Assembly (NCBI RefSeq): GCF_002242685.1
Contig: NZ_NBIM01000005.1
Span: 1 to 64,000, forward strand
Direction: 5' to 3'
DNA length: 64,000 bases
From: Oceanimonas doudoroffii
Lineage (GTDB): Bacteria > Pseudomonadota > Gammaproteobacteria > Enterobacterales > Aeromonadaceae
The translations under genes were made by a program, and so were the position numbers. Under the pieces are notes generated by a model. It did no database searches, had not been told where the DNA came from, and was given only the letters and a program-made list of their open reading frames with translations. Each line of letters opens with the position of its first letter. Position 1 is the stretch's first letter. Shown one piece after another: positions 55,702 through 64,000 of the stretch.

Positions 55702-58398
55702 ATGACCAAATACGGCCTGCGAGCCCGGGTACTGGCCTTTACCATCATTCCGACCCTGGTTATCGGCATTCTGCTGGCGAGCTATTTTTCCGTAAATCGC
55801 TACCAGCAGCTGGAAGACGCCCTGATTCAGGAAGGGGTCAACGTCATCGAACCCCTGGCCCTGGCCAGCGAGCTGGCCCTTTCCAGCCGCAACCGGGAAG
55901 CCCTTAACCGCCTGCTCAGCAGCATTCACCGTAACAACAGCCCCCTGGTCAGCGCCATCGCCCTGTTTGACGACGAAGGCCGGCTGCTGGTGACCTCCAA
56001 CTATCACCGCAACCTCGACCGGCTGCGGCTGGCCAAGGACAGCCCCATTCCCCTGCTCACTCGGGTCGAGACCGGGGACGACGGCATCGTGCTACGCACC
56101 CCGGTGATCACCGATGCGCCCCAGGCCGATGCCCCGTGGGAAGAATCCTCGGCCCGCCCCATCGGCTATGTCGCCATGCAGCTTACCGACGACTCGGCCA
56201 TGCTGCTGCACTATCGCGATACCTTCTTTGCCGGCCTTATCGTGTTGCTCGGCGTCTGCCTCAGCGCCCTGTTCGGGGTACGCCTGATCAAGGGGGTGTC
56301 CCAGCCCATCACCGACATGGTGAGCGCCGTCTACAAGATTCGGGAAGGCCGGCTCGATACTCGCGTCAGCGGCGAGTTCACCGGCGAGCTGGAAATGCTC
56401 AAGAACGGCATCAACGCCATGGCCAAGTCGCTGTCGGAATACCACGACGAGATGCAGCAGAACATCGACCAGGCCACCTCGGATCTGCGGGAAACCCTGG
56501 AGCAGATCGAGATTCAGAACATCGAGCTGGACATGGCCAAGAAACGTGCCCAGGAGGCGGCTCGGGTCAAAACCGAGTTTTTGGCCAACATGTCCCATGA
56601 GCTGCGCACGCCGCTCAACGGCGTTATCGGCTTTGCCCGCCAGCTGCAGAAAACCAAACTCACCAGCAGCCAGCTCGACTACCTTAAAACCATTGAAAAG
56701 TCGGCGCGCAACCTGCTCGGCATCATCAACGACATTCTCGACTTCTCCAAGCTGGAGGCAGGCAAACTGAAGATGGAGCAGATCCCCTTCTCCCTGCGCG
56801 ATACCCTGCAGGAGGTGATGACCCTGCTCGCCCCCAGTGCCCACGACAAGGGCCTGGAGCTGTCGCTGCGGGTGGACGCCGCCGTGCATGACAGCCTGGT
56901 GGGGGATCCGCTGCGACTGCAGCAGGTGCTCAACAACCTGGTGGGCAATGCCATCAAGTTTACCGAGCAGGGCAACGTGGATGTGCGGGTGGATGCCCGC
57001 CCCGCCGGCCAGCCGGAGCGCTCCGGGCTGTGCGTTCATGTGCAGGACACCGGCATCGGTATTTCCGAAAGCCAGCGCCGTCAGCTGTTCCAGGCCTTTA
57101 ATCAGGCCGACTCCAGCATTTCCCGGCGCTACGGCGGCACCGGCCTGGGCCTGGTGATCACCCAGAAGCTGGTGCATCAAATGGCGGGCGATATCGAACT
57201 TTATTCCGAGCCGGGCTCGGGATCGGTGTTCAGTTTTACCCTGGAGCTGGACAAGGCCGCCCTGCCCCTGGCCGAGCCCCTGCCCCTGGCGGAGCTGGCC
57301 GACAAGACGGTGCTCTATTTGGAGGAAGACAGCTTCAGCCGCCGGGCCACCAGCGCCCTGCTGCGGGAATGGGGCGTACAGGTGCTTTACGAGCCCTCTC
57401 CTCACAGCCAGGTAGACATCGCCCTGCTCGGTTTTGGCCCCGACGCCCTGCCCAGTCAGATGGAGCAGGAGCTCAAACGCCAGCTGGCCTTTGACAACAA
57501 GACGGTGATCCTGCTGAGCTCCACCGATCCCACCCTGAGCGACTCCCTGCTGACCGCCGGTGCCGCCTATTGCCTGAGCAAGCCGGCCCACTATCAGAAA
57601 CTGGCCCAAGCGCTGAGCGATCCCCAGGGACGCGACGAACAGCCGCAGGTGCCCATTGCCCTGCCCCCACCCGCCCGCCGTCAGCCGCTCAGGGTACTGG
57701 CGGTGGATGACAATCCGGCCAACCTCAAGCTGATCAGCGCCATGCTGGGCGAGCTGGTCAACCGGGTAGATACCTGTCGCAATGGCCAGGAGGCGCTCGA
57801 TACCGCTACCTCCCAGCCCTACGACATCATCTTTATGGACATTCAGATGCCGGTGATGGACGGTATTCAGGCCACCCGCGGCATTCGCGCCCAGGGGGGG
57901 CCCAACGCCACCACCCCCATAGTGGCCGTCACCGCCCATGCCATCGACGGCGAGCGGGATCGGCTGCTGGGCCAGGGCATGGACGATTACCTGGCCAAGC
58001 CCATCGACGAGGCGGTGCTGGCACGCATTATTCAGCGCTTTGCCAGCCGTCCCCCGGCCCCCGGCCAGATCGACTGGCCGCAGGCGCTGCAGCGGGCCGG
58101 GGGCAAGGAGGAACTGGCCCGGGAAATGCTCGGCCTGCTGGTGCAGAGCCTCGACGAGTTCACCCCCATGCTGCAGTCGGCCCTCACCGGCAAGCTGAAT
58201 GGCGAGGGGCTGTATCCCTCGTTGCACAAACTGCACGGCGGCGCCGTCTACTGCGGCGTGCCCCAGCTGCAGTCATTGCTGGCCGGCCTGGAACAGGCCC
58301 TACTCGACAAGCAGCCGCTGGACGCCCTGGAGCCGGAGCTGCTGGAGCTGGAAGAGCGAATGGAACAGGTAAGGGAAGAAGCGAAAGCTTTTTTGTGA
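55702..58398 (+). CDS. barA: hybrid sensor histidine kinase BarA
   Basis: Tripartite sensor kinase that phosphorylates UvrY and so drives CsrB/CsrC, relieving CsrA repression. The 898 residues from MTKYGLRARV have two membrane helices flanking a periplasmic domain (about 30-170), HAMP, HisKA with H299 (NMSHELRTPLNG), HATPase, a degenerate receiver lacking the phospho-Asp, an active receiver with FMDIQMPVMDG, and a C-terminal HPt domain (LHKLHGGAVYCG). In-frame ATG codons upstream exist but homology supports 55702. uvrY is not in the window. Confidence 0.96.
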   Translation: MTKYGLRARVLAFTIIPTLVIGILLASYFSVNRYQQLEDALIQEGVNVIEPLALASELALSSRNREALNRLLSSIHRNNSPLVSAIALFDDEGRLLVTSNYHRNLDRLRLAKDSPIPLLTRVETGDDGIVLRTPVITDAPQADAPWEESSARPIGYVAMQLTDDSAMLLHYRDTFFAGLIVLLGVCLSALFGVRLIKGVSQPITDMVSAVYKIREGRLDTRVSGEFTGELEMLKNGINAMAKSLSEYHDEMQQNIDQATSDLRETLEQIEIQNIELDMAKKRAQEAARVKTEFLANMSHELRTPLNGVIGFARQLQKTKLTSSQLDYLKTIEKSARNLLGIINDILDFSKLEAGKLKMEQIPFSLRDTLQEVMTLLAPSAHDKGLELSLRVDAAVHDSLVGDPLRLQQVLNNLVGNAIKFTEQGNVDVRVDARPAGQPERSGLCVHVQDTGIGISESQRRQLFQAFNQADSSISRRYGGTGLGLVITQKLVHQMAGDIELYSEPGSGSVFSFTLELDKAALPLAEPLPLAELADKTVLYLEEDSFSRRATSALLREWGVQVLYEPSPHSQVDIALLGFGPDALPSQMEQELKRQLAFDNKTVILLSSTDPTLSDSLLTAGAAYCLSKPAHYQKLAQALSDPQGRDEQPQVPIALPPPARRQPLRVLAVDDNPANLKLISAMLGELVNRVDTCRNGQEALDTATSQPYDIIFMDIQMPVMDGIQATRGIRAQGGPNATTPIVAVTAHAIDGERDRLLGQGMDDYLAKPIDEAVLARIIQRFASRPPAPGQIDWPQALQRAGGKEELAREMLGLLVQSLDEFTPMLQSALTGKLNGEGLYPSLHKLHGGAVYCGVPQLQSLLAGLEQALLDKQPLDALEPELLELEERMEQVREEAKAFL

Positions 58399-58443
58399 GG
58401 GGTGAGGGGTGAGGAGACACACTCCTGTCCCCTCACTCCTCAC
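58395..58443. repeat. heptad inverted repeat between barA and pdxJ
   Basis: GTGAGGGGTGAGG (58395-58407) pairs with CCTCACTCCTCAC (58431-58443) with one mismatch, and an inner AGGAG/CTCCT pairing is possible. The 7-bp unit GTGAGGG is tandem in the left arm, which overlaps the barA stop codon. The element lies between convergent genes and probably serves as a transcript end. Confidence 0.7.
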
Positions 58444-58449
58444 AAACGG

Positions 58450-59187
58450 TCAGACGCCCTGACGGGCTTCACGCAGCAGCCGTTTCATATCGCGCACCGC
58501 CTTTTCCAGGCCGTCAAAGGCGGCACGGGCGATGATGGCATGGCCGATGTTCAGCTCCAGCATCTCGGGAATGGCGGCAATGGGCTTGACGTTGTGGTAG
58601 TGCAGGCCGTGACCGCCGTTGACCTTGAGCCCCTGATCATGGGCATGGGAAGCCGACGCGGCAATACGCTTGAGCTCGGCCAGGCGCTCGGCCTCGTCGG
58701 GGGCATCGGCGTAGTGGCCGGTGTGAATTTCGATATAGGGTGCGCCCGTGGCCACCGCCGCGTCGATCTGGGCCTTGTCGGCGTCGATAAACAGCGACAC
58801 CTTGATGCCCGCCTCACGCAGCCGGGTGACGGCATCGGTCACTTTGTCGAGCTGGCCGGCCACATCCAGGCCCCCTTCCGTGGTCACTTCTTCCCGCTTT
58901 TCCGGCACCAGGCAGACAAAGGCCGGCTTGATGCGGCAGGCGATGTCGATCATCTCGTCGGTGACCGCCATCTCCAGATTCATTCTGGTCTGAATGGTGT
59001 GCGCCAGGATCTCCACGTCCCTGTCGGTGATGTGGCGGCGATCCTCGCGCAGATGCACGGTAATGCCGTCGGCACCCGCCTGCTCGGCCACCGCCGCCGC
59101 CTGCACCGGATCCGGATAGCTGGTGCCGCGGGCGTTGCGCAAGGTGGCGATATGGTCGATGTTCACACCCAAATACAGTTCACTCAC
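58450..59187 (-). CDS. pdxJ: pyridoxine 5'-phosphate synthase
   Basis: Forms pyridoxine phosphate from 1-deoxyxylulose 5-phosphate and aminoacetone phosphate in DXP-dependent vitamin B6 synthesis. The 245-residue TIM barrel has [30 protein letters not shown] and EIHTGHYAD, all typical of PdxJ. It overlaps the end of recO by 8 bp, in the conserved rnc-era-recO-pdxJ order. Confidence 0.97.
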   Translation of the reverse strand: MSELYLGVNIDHIATLRNARGTSYPDPVQAAAVAEQAGADGITVHLREDRRHITDRDVEILAHTIQTRMNLEMAVTDEMIDIACRIKPAFVCLVPEKREEVTTEGGLDVAGQLDKVTDAVTRLREAGIKVSLFIDADKAQIDAAVATGAPYIEIHTGHYADAPDEAERLAELKRIAASASHAHDQGLKVNGGHGLHYHNVKPIAAIPEMLELNIGHAIIARAAFDGLEKAVRDMKRLLREARQGV

Positions 59188-59887
59188 TGGGACTTCCTCT
59201 CTTTCCTTTGATAAACAGGGCCCGGCTTTTCAGTACCCGCCCTTCCAGATAGGGCGCCAGCGCCAGGCGGCTGAAGCGCTTGGCCGCCGCCAGAACCTCG
59301 GGGCTGCTCAGTTCGAGCTCGGCCAGAGCATGCAGCCAGTCGCCGCGAAAGGCGCCGGGCTCGGGGCCATCCAGCGCCATAAAGCCGGCTTCGGGCAGGT
59401 AAGCATACCAGCCTTGAAGAACCACCGCTGCCCCGGTATCGGCATCTTGAGTAAAATCCACTCCGTAACCGAGTACATTCAGCATGTAAAACTCGAAACG
59501 CCGCAGTACTGGCTCAATCCCGCTGCCTGATCCCAGCTGTCGCAGGGTATCGAAGTAAACGTCAAATACCTCGTCAAAGGGCGTCTGTGCTTCCAGCAGG
59601 TAATAGATCAGTTCGTTGAGATAGAGGCCGCTGTAGAGGGCGGTACCGGTCAGGGTCAGGGCCGGAGCGGTGGCTTCGGCGCCGTACAGGGTTTTCAGTT
59701 CGCCCTTGCCACCAAAGGTCAGTCGCAGGGGCACAAAGGGCTGCAACAGCCCCTTGAGGGGTGAGCGGGGCTGGCGACTGCCCCGGGCCACCAGACTCTG
59801 CCGCCCCTGCTCTCGAGTGAATACCTCCACCAGCTGGCTGGTTTCCCGATAGGGGCGGCTGTGAATGACAAAGGCGGCATGCGCCAT
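59180..59887 (-). CDS. recO: DNA repair protein RecO
   Basis: RecFOR-pathway mediator that anneals SSB-coated DNA and loads RecA. The 235 residues have the N-terminal OB fold ([29 protein letters not shown]) and a helical C-terminal domain ([11 protein letters not shown]). It lies 2 bp after era and overlaps pdxJ. Confidence 0.95.
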   Translation of the reverse strand: MAHAAFVIHSRPYRETSQLVEVFTREQGRQSLVARGSRQPRSPLKGLLQPFVPLRLTFGGKGELKTLYGAEATAPALTLTGTALYSGLYLNELIYYLLEAQTPFDEVFDVYFDTLRQLGSGSGIEPVLRRFEFYMLNVLGYGVDFTQDADTGAAVVLQGWYAYLPEAGFMALDGPEPGAFRGDWLHALAELELSSPEVLAAAKRFSRLALAPYLEGRVLKSRALFIKGKRGSPSE

Positions 59888-59889
59888 GC

Positions 59890-60795
59890 TCAGTCGTCGC
59901 CGTAGCCCAGGCTGCGCAGGGCGCGCTCGTCATCGGCCCAGCCGGACTTGACCTTGACCCAGAGCTCCAGGTAGACCTTTTGCTCCAGCAACCGTTCCAG
60001 ATCCAGCCGGGCTTCGGTGCCGATGGTACGCAGTTTGTCGCCCTTGTTGCCGATCACCATGCGCTTCTGGCCACTGCGCTCCACCAGGATCAGGCCGTTG
60101 ATGTGCACCACACCCTTTTCATCCACCTGGTAGCGCTCGATCTCCACGGTGATCGAATAGGGCAGCTCGTCACCGGTAAAGCGCATCAGTTTCTCGCGAA
60201 TGATCTCCGCCGCCATAAAGCGGGAAGAGCGATCGGTGATGTAGTCTTCCGGAAAATAGTGCAGCGAGGGCTTGAGCCGCGACTTCGCCAGCTTGGCGAT
60301 GGTGTCTACATTGGTGCCCTTTTCCGCCGAGATCGGCACGATATCGGCAAAGTCCATTTGCTGCGCCAGCCACTGCATGTGCGGCAGCAGGGCTTCCTTG
60401 CTTTCCACGTTGTCGATCTTGTTGATCGCCAGCACCACGGGACAGTTCATGCGGCGCAGCTTGTTCAGCACCATGTCGTCGTCCTTGGTCCACTGGGTGC
60501 CGTCGACCACGAACACCACCATTTCCACATCCCCCAGGGAGCTGGATGCGGCCCGGTTCATCAGCCGGTTGATGGCCCGCTTTTCCTCGATGTGCAGGCC
60601 GGGCGTGTCGACATAGACCACCTGATGGTCGCCGTCGGTGTCGATGCCCATGATGCGGTGCCGGGTGGTCTGCGGTTTTTTCGAGGTAATGCTGACCTTC
60701 TGCCCCAGCAGCCGGTTGAGCAGGGTGGACTTGCCCACGTTGGGACGGCCGACAATGGCCACAAAGCCGCAATAGGTTTGCTGTTGTTCTGTCAT
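59890..60795 (-). CDS. era: GTPase Era
   Basis: Essential GTPase that binds the 3' end of 16S rRNA during 30S assembly. The 301 residues equal the E. coli length. G1 GRPNVGKS (16-23), G3 DTPG, G4 NKID and a C-terminal KH domain ([31 protein letters not shown]) are present. Its start overlaps the rnc stop by 4 bp (ATGA). Confidence 0.98.
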   Translation of the reverse strand: MTEQQQTYCGFVAIVGRPNVGKSTLLNRLLGQKVSITSKKPQTTRHRIMGIDTDGDHQVVYVDTPGLHIEEKRAINRLMNRAASSSLGDVEMVVFVVDGTQWTKDDDMVLNKLRRMNCPVVLAINKIDNVESKEALLPHMQWLAQQMDFADIVPISAEKGTNVDTIAKLAKSRLKPSLHYFPEDYITDRSSRFMAAEIIREKLMRFTGDELPYSITVEIERYQVDEKGVVHINGLILVERSGQKRMVIGNKGDKLRTIGTEARLDLERLLEQKVYLELWVKVKSGWADDERALRSLGYGDD

Positions 60796-61460
60796 AACAA
60801 GGTATCCAGTGCCTGCTCCGCCGCCGCCTGCTCCGCCTTGCGACGGCTGGTACCCACACCCACCACCGGCTCGACCAGGCCGTCCACGATGCAGTGCACG
60901 GTAAATTTCTGATTGTGGGCTTCGCCGATAACGTTGACCACTTCATAGCTGGGCAGCGGCTTGCGCTTGCCCTGCAGCAGTTCCTGCAGCCGGGTCTTGG
61001 GATCCTTCTGCTCCACGCCGGGCTGAATATCGTTGAGCCGGCCGTCGTACCAGCTCAGCAGCAGCTGGGTAATACGCTCGATGCCGCTGTCGAGATAAAT
61101 GGCACCGATCAGGGCCTCTACCGCGTCGGCCAGGATCGACTCTCGACGGTAGCCGCCGCTTTTCAACTCACCGGGGCCCAGGATCAGGTATTCGCCCAAC
61201 TCGAAGTCCCGGGCCAGCTCGGCCAGGGTTTTTTCCCGCACCAGGGTGGCTCGCATGCGTGACATGTCGCCTTCGTTGACCTTGGGAAAACGGTGAAACA
61301 GGGCGTCGGCGATCACCATGCTGAGAATGGAATCACCAAGAAACTCCAGCCGCTCGTTGTGGCGGGAGCCGGCGCTGCGGTGGGTCAGCGCCCGCACCAG
61401 CAGTGCCTCATCGTTAAAGGTATGACCCAGTTTTTTTTGCAGGTTATTCAGTTTTTTCAT
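60792..61460 (-). CDS. rnc: ribonuclease III
   Basis: Double-strand-specific RNase that processes the rRNA precursor and regulatory RNAs. The 222 residues have the catalytic signature [10 protein letters not shown] (35-44, with E39 and D43), D112 and E115 ([10 protein letters not shown]) and a C-terminal dsRNA-binding domain ([19 protein letters not shown]). Its start shares one base with the lepB stop (TAATG), so lepB, rnc and era are tightly coupled. Confidence 0.98.
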   Translation of the reverse strand: MKKLNNLQKKLGHTFNDEALLVRALTHRSAGSRHNERLEFLGDSILSMVIADALFHRFPKVNEGDMSRMRATLVREKTLAELARDFELGEYLILGPGELKSGGYRRESILADAVEALIGAIYLDSGIERITQLLLSWYDGRLNDIQPGVEQKDPKTRLQELLQGKRKPLPSYEVVNVIGEAHNQKFTVHCIVDGLVEPVVGVGTSRRKAEQAAAEQALDTLL

Positions 61461-62374
61461 TAGTGAATTGCGCCTATTCGGCTAAAACGCACATTGCTGG
61501 GCACCCAGGAAGGCAGCCAACTGTCGGCGTTGCGTTCAAACTCAAAGCTTATCCAGATGGCGACGGCCTTGCCCACCAGGTTGCCCTCGGGCACAAAGCC
61601 CCAGAAGCGGCTGTCGGTGCTGTTGTCCCGGTTGTCTCCCAGCACGAAGTAGTGCCCTTCGGGCACCACCCACTCGTTGAGGGCGGTATCGGGCTGACGG
61701 TGGTACATTGAGATCCGATCCGGCAGCAGCGGATTTTGCAGAATGTCATGACCGCGCTCGGTCAGGGCCTCGCTGAAGCGAGCCAGGGGAATGCCCATCT
61801 GAGTGAACTCACCGCTTTGCTCGAACTTGAGCGGCACCGGCTCGTAGTCGCCACAGTCGCCGGCCTCGCAGGCGGGGCGAATGTAGAGCTGCTTGTCCCG
61901 GTAGACGATATGATCGCCAGGCAGGCCCACCACCCGCTTGATATAGTCGATGCGCGGGTTTTCCGGGTATTTGAACACCGCGATATCACCCCGCTCCGGC
62001 TGGCCGGTGGGGATCAGGGTGGTGTTGGTCACCGGCTCCTTCAGCCCGTAGGAGAACTTCTCCACCAGAATAAAATCGCCCACCAGCAGGGTTGGCATCA
62101 TGGAACCGGAAGGGATCTGAAACGGCTCATAGATAAAGGAACGCAGCACCAGTACCGCCGCGATCACCGGAAAAATGGACCTGGCCTGCTCAATCCAGCC
62201 CGGGACGGCGGCGGCCTTTGCCAGCGCTGCCGCGTCCACCTTGTTGCCGTGGCTGGCTTGCGCCTCTGCCAGGCGGCGCCCCCGTTGGGGCGCCCAGATC
62301 CACTTGTCACAGGCCCAGATAATACCGGTGACCAGTGTCACCAGCACCAGGATCAGCGCGAAGGTACTTGCCAT
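61460..62374 (-). CDS. lepB: signal peptidase I
   Basis: Removes signal peptides from secreted proteins at the periplasmic face of the inner membrane. The 304 residues have two N-terminal membrane helices and the Ser-Lys dyad S91 ([10 protein letters not shown]) and K146 ([11 protein letters not shown]), at the same numbering as E. coli. It lies 2 bp after lepA and is coupled to rnc. Confidence 0.98.
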   Translation of the reverse strand: MASTFALILVLVTLVTGIIWACDKWIWAPQRGRRLAEAQASHGNKVDAAALAKAAAVPGWIEQARSIFPVIAAVLVLRSFIYEPFQIPSGSMMPTLLVGDFILVEKFSYGLKEPVTNTTLIPTGQPERGDIAVFKYPENPRIDYIKRVVGLPGDHIVYRDKQLYIRPACEAGDCGDYEPVPLKFEQSGEFTQMGIPLARFSEALTERGHDILQNPLLPDRISMYHRQPDTALNEWVVPEGHYFVLGDNRDNSTDSRFWGFVPEGNLVGKAVAIWISFEFERNADSWLPSWVPSNVRFSRIGAIH

Positions 62375-62376
62375 GG

Positions 62377-64000
62377 TTACTTGTCCTTACCTACATGGAG
62401 GATGGCGAGGAAGGCATCCTGAGGAATGTCGACCCGACCCAGGGACTTCATGCGTTTCTTGCCTTCCTTCTGCTTGGCCAGCAGCTTTTTCTTACGGCTC
62501 ACATCGCCGCCGTAACACTTGGCGGTCACGTCCTTGCGCAGGGCCTTGACCGTGCTGCGGGCGATGATCTGGTTGCCGATGGCCGCCTGAATGGCGATGT
62601 CGAACATCTGCCGCGGGATCAGCTCACGCATTTTTTCCACCAGCTGGCGGCCCCGGAACTGGGCATTTTCCTTGTGGGTAATGATCGCCAGGGCATCCAC
62701 CCGATCGCCATTGATCATGATGTCGAGGCGGACCATGTCGGCGGCCTCAAAGCGCTTGAAGCCGTAGTCCAGCGAGGCATAGCCCCGGCTGGTGGACTTG
62801 AGCCGGTCAAAGAAGTCGAGCACCACTTCCGCCATGGGAATGTCGTAGGTCAGCGCCACCTGGTTGCCGTGGTAAACCATATTGGTCTGCACGCCACGCT
62901 TTTCGATGCACAGGGTGATGACGTTGCCCAGGTATTCCTGGGGCACCAGAATGTGGCACTCGGCGATGGGCTCGTGAATTTCCTCGATGTTGTTCACCGC
63001 CGGCAGCTGGGACGGGCTGTCAATATAGATGACACTGCCGTCGGTCTTGACCACTTCGTACACCACAGTGGGTGCCGTGGTGATCAGATCCAGATCGTAT
63101 TCCCGTTCCAGGCGCTCCTGAATGATCTCCATGTGCAGCATGCCGAGGAAGCCACAGCGGAAACCAAAGCCAAGGGCGTTGGAAGTTTCCGGTTCGTAAA
63201 ACAGCGAGGCATCGTTCAGCGCCAGCTTGTCGAGGGCGTCACGGAAGGCCTCGTAGTCGTCGCTGGAGATGGGGAACAGGCCCGCATACACCTGGGGCTT
63301 GACCTTCTGGAAGCCGGGCAGCGCCTTCTCGGCACCATGTTTGGCATGGGTCAGGGTATCCCCCACGGGCGCGCCGTGAATGTCCTTGATGCCGCACACC
63401 ACCCAGCCCACTTCGCCGCAGTTAAGGCCGTCGGTGTCCTTCTGCTTGGGGGTAAAGATGCCGATGCGATCCACACCCCAGACCTGACCGGTGCTCATCA
63501 CCTTGATCTTGTCGTTCTTCTTCAGGCTGCCGTGCTTGATGCGTACCAGCGACACCACGCCCAGGTAGGAGTCAAACCAGGAGTCGATGATCAGTGCCTG
63601 CAGCGGCCCTTCCGGCTCACCCACGGGCGACGGAATCTTCTGCACTATGGTTTCCAGCACCTGATCCACGCCCAGGCCGGTCTTGGCGGAGCAACGCACC
63701 GCATCGATGGCGTCGATGCCGACGATGTCTTCGATCTCTTCCGCCACCCGCTCCGGCTCGGCCTGGGGCAGATCGATCTTGTTCAGCACCGGCACCACTT
63801 CCAGGTTCATGTCGAGGGCGGTGTAACAGTTGGCCAGAGTCTGTGCCTCAACCCCCTGACCGGCATCCACCACCAGCAGCGCCCCTTCGCAGGCGGCCAG
63901 CGAGCGGGATACCTCGTAGGAGAAATCCACGTGCCCGGGCGTGTCGATGAAGTTGAGCTGGTACTGGTTGCCGTCCTGCGCCTGGTAGTTCAGGGTCACA
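62377..64000 (-). CDS. lepA: elongation factor 4 (LepA), N-terminus beyond window edge
   Basis: Translation GTPase that acts on stalled or initiating ribosomes. About 540 C-terminal residues are present out of about 598. The G1 P-loop and first 58 or so residues lie past base 64000, so the visible GTG at the edge is internal, not a start. Seen here are G3 DTPGHVDF, G4 NKIDLP, the beta-barrel and EF-G-like domains and the LepA-specific C-terminal domain ([18 protein letters not shown]). It heads the lepA-lepB-rnc-era-recO-pdxJ run. Confidence 0.97.
   Translation of the reverse strand, partial: VTLNYQAQDGNQYQLNFIDTPGHVDFSYEVSRSLAACEGALLVVDAGQGVEAQTLANCYTALDMNLEVVPVLNKIDLPQAEPERVAEEIEDIVGIDAIDAVRCSAKTGLGVDQVLETIVQKIPSPVGEPEGPLQALIIDSWFDSYLGVVSLVRIKHGSLKKNDKIKVMSTGQVWGVDRIGIFTPKQKDTDGLNCGEVGWVVCGIKDIHGAPVGDTLTHAKHGAEKALPGFQKVKPQVYAGLFPISSDDYEAFRDALDKLALNDASLFYEPETSNALGFGFRCGFLGMLHMEIIQERLEREYDLDLITTAPTVVYEVVKTDGSVIYIDSPSQLPAVNNIEEIHEPIAECHILVPQEYLGNVITLCIEKRGVQTNMVYHGNQVALTYDIPMAEVVLDFFDRLKSTSRGYASLDYGFKRFEAADMVRLDIMINGDRVDALAIITHKENAQFRGRQLVEKMRELIPRQMFDIAIQAAIGNQIIARSTVKALRKDVTAKCYGGDVSRKKKLLAKQKEGKKRMKSLGRVDIPQDAFLAILHVGKDK

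Noticed and set aside
57300..57620. Inactivated receiver domain of BarA as a mutation
   Set aside because: The degenerate receiver between the ATPase and the active receiver is a normal feature of BarA-type kinases, not damage.
56092..58236. 714-codon open frame antisense to barA
   Set aside because: Mirror frame of the GC-rich kinase gene; no start signal and no known motif.

Overview
The window is a GC-rich, densely packed gammaproteobacterial chromosome segment. Protein sequences and gene order match E. coli over long stretches: clpB-pgeF-rluD-bamD beside an rRNA operon, rpsF-rpsR-rplI, rlmB-rnr, nhaA-nhaR and rpsT-ribF-ileS-lspA-fkpB-ispH, thyA-lgt-ptsP-rppH-mutH, rpsP-rimM-trmD-rplS-ffh-ypjD-yfjD, mazG-relA-rlmD-barA, and pdxJ-recO-era-rnc-lepB-lepA. 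Between these blocks are genes more typical of marine or aquatic relatives: motX (sodium-driven polar flagellum), nsrR, a type IV minor-pilin cluster next to ispH, an M16 peptidase and several transporters. My inference is an Aeromonadales-type organism (Oceanimonas, Oceanisphaera or Zobellella-like); the genus cannot be proved from this sequence alone. Most genes lie on the minus strand.

Layout. 1-423: leader and two promoters of an rRNA operon whose 16S gene lies just beyond the left edge. 424-5700: clpB with a heat-shock promoter, pgeF, rluD, bamD. 5706-13000: a metal-receptor-like protein coupled to gshA, an M16 peptidase, a quinone oxidoreductase, an unlisted 55-residue membrane protein, and fpr. 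13045-21243: ribosomal genes (no priB), an EamA transporter, rlmB, rnr, luxS, glnB-nadE. 21284-26116: an A+T-richer minor-pilin operon (fimT, pilW, pilX and a 665-residue pilV-like protein) with a divergent pilE. 26192-38435: ispH to ribF, murJ, rpsT, an ArsR regulator, nhaR, nhaA, thyA, lgt. 38645-44178: ptsP, rppH, a roughly 610-bp DnaA-box region, mutH, an MFS transporter. 44155-49971: rplS-trmD-rimM-rpsP, ffh, ypjD, yfjD. 49981-64000: nsrR, motX, mazG, relA, rlmD, barA, pdxJ, recO, era, rnc, lepB and a truncated lepA.

The most interesting points are four. The rppH-mutH intergenic region carries three perfect DnaA boxes and a cluster of GATC sites, at the position of the E. coli DARS2 element. 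The pilin operon ends in a giant cysteine-rich PilV-like protein and has no pilY1. A family of degenerate 7-bp-unit inverted repeats sits at operon ends across the window. An ArsR-family regulator with the two-cysteine arrangement of persulfide sensors overlaps nhaR. No tRNA, CRISPR array, insertion sequence or prophage was seen.
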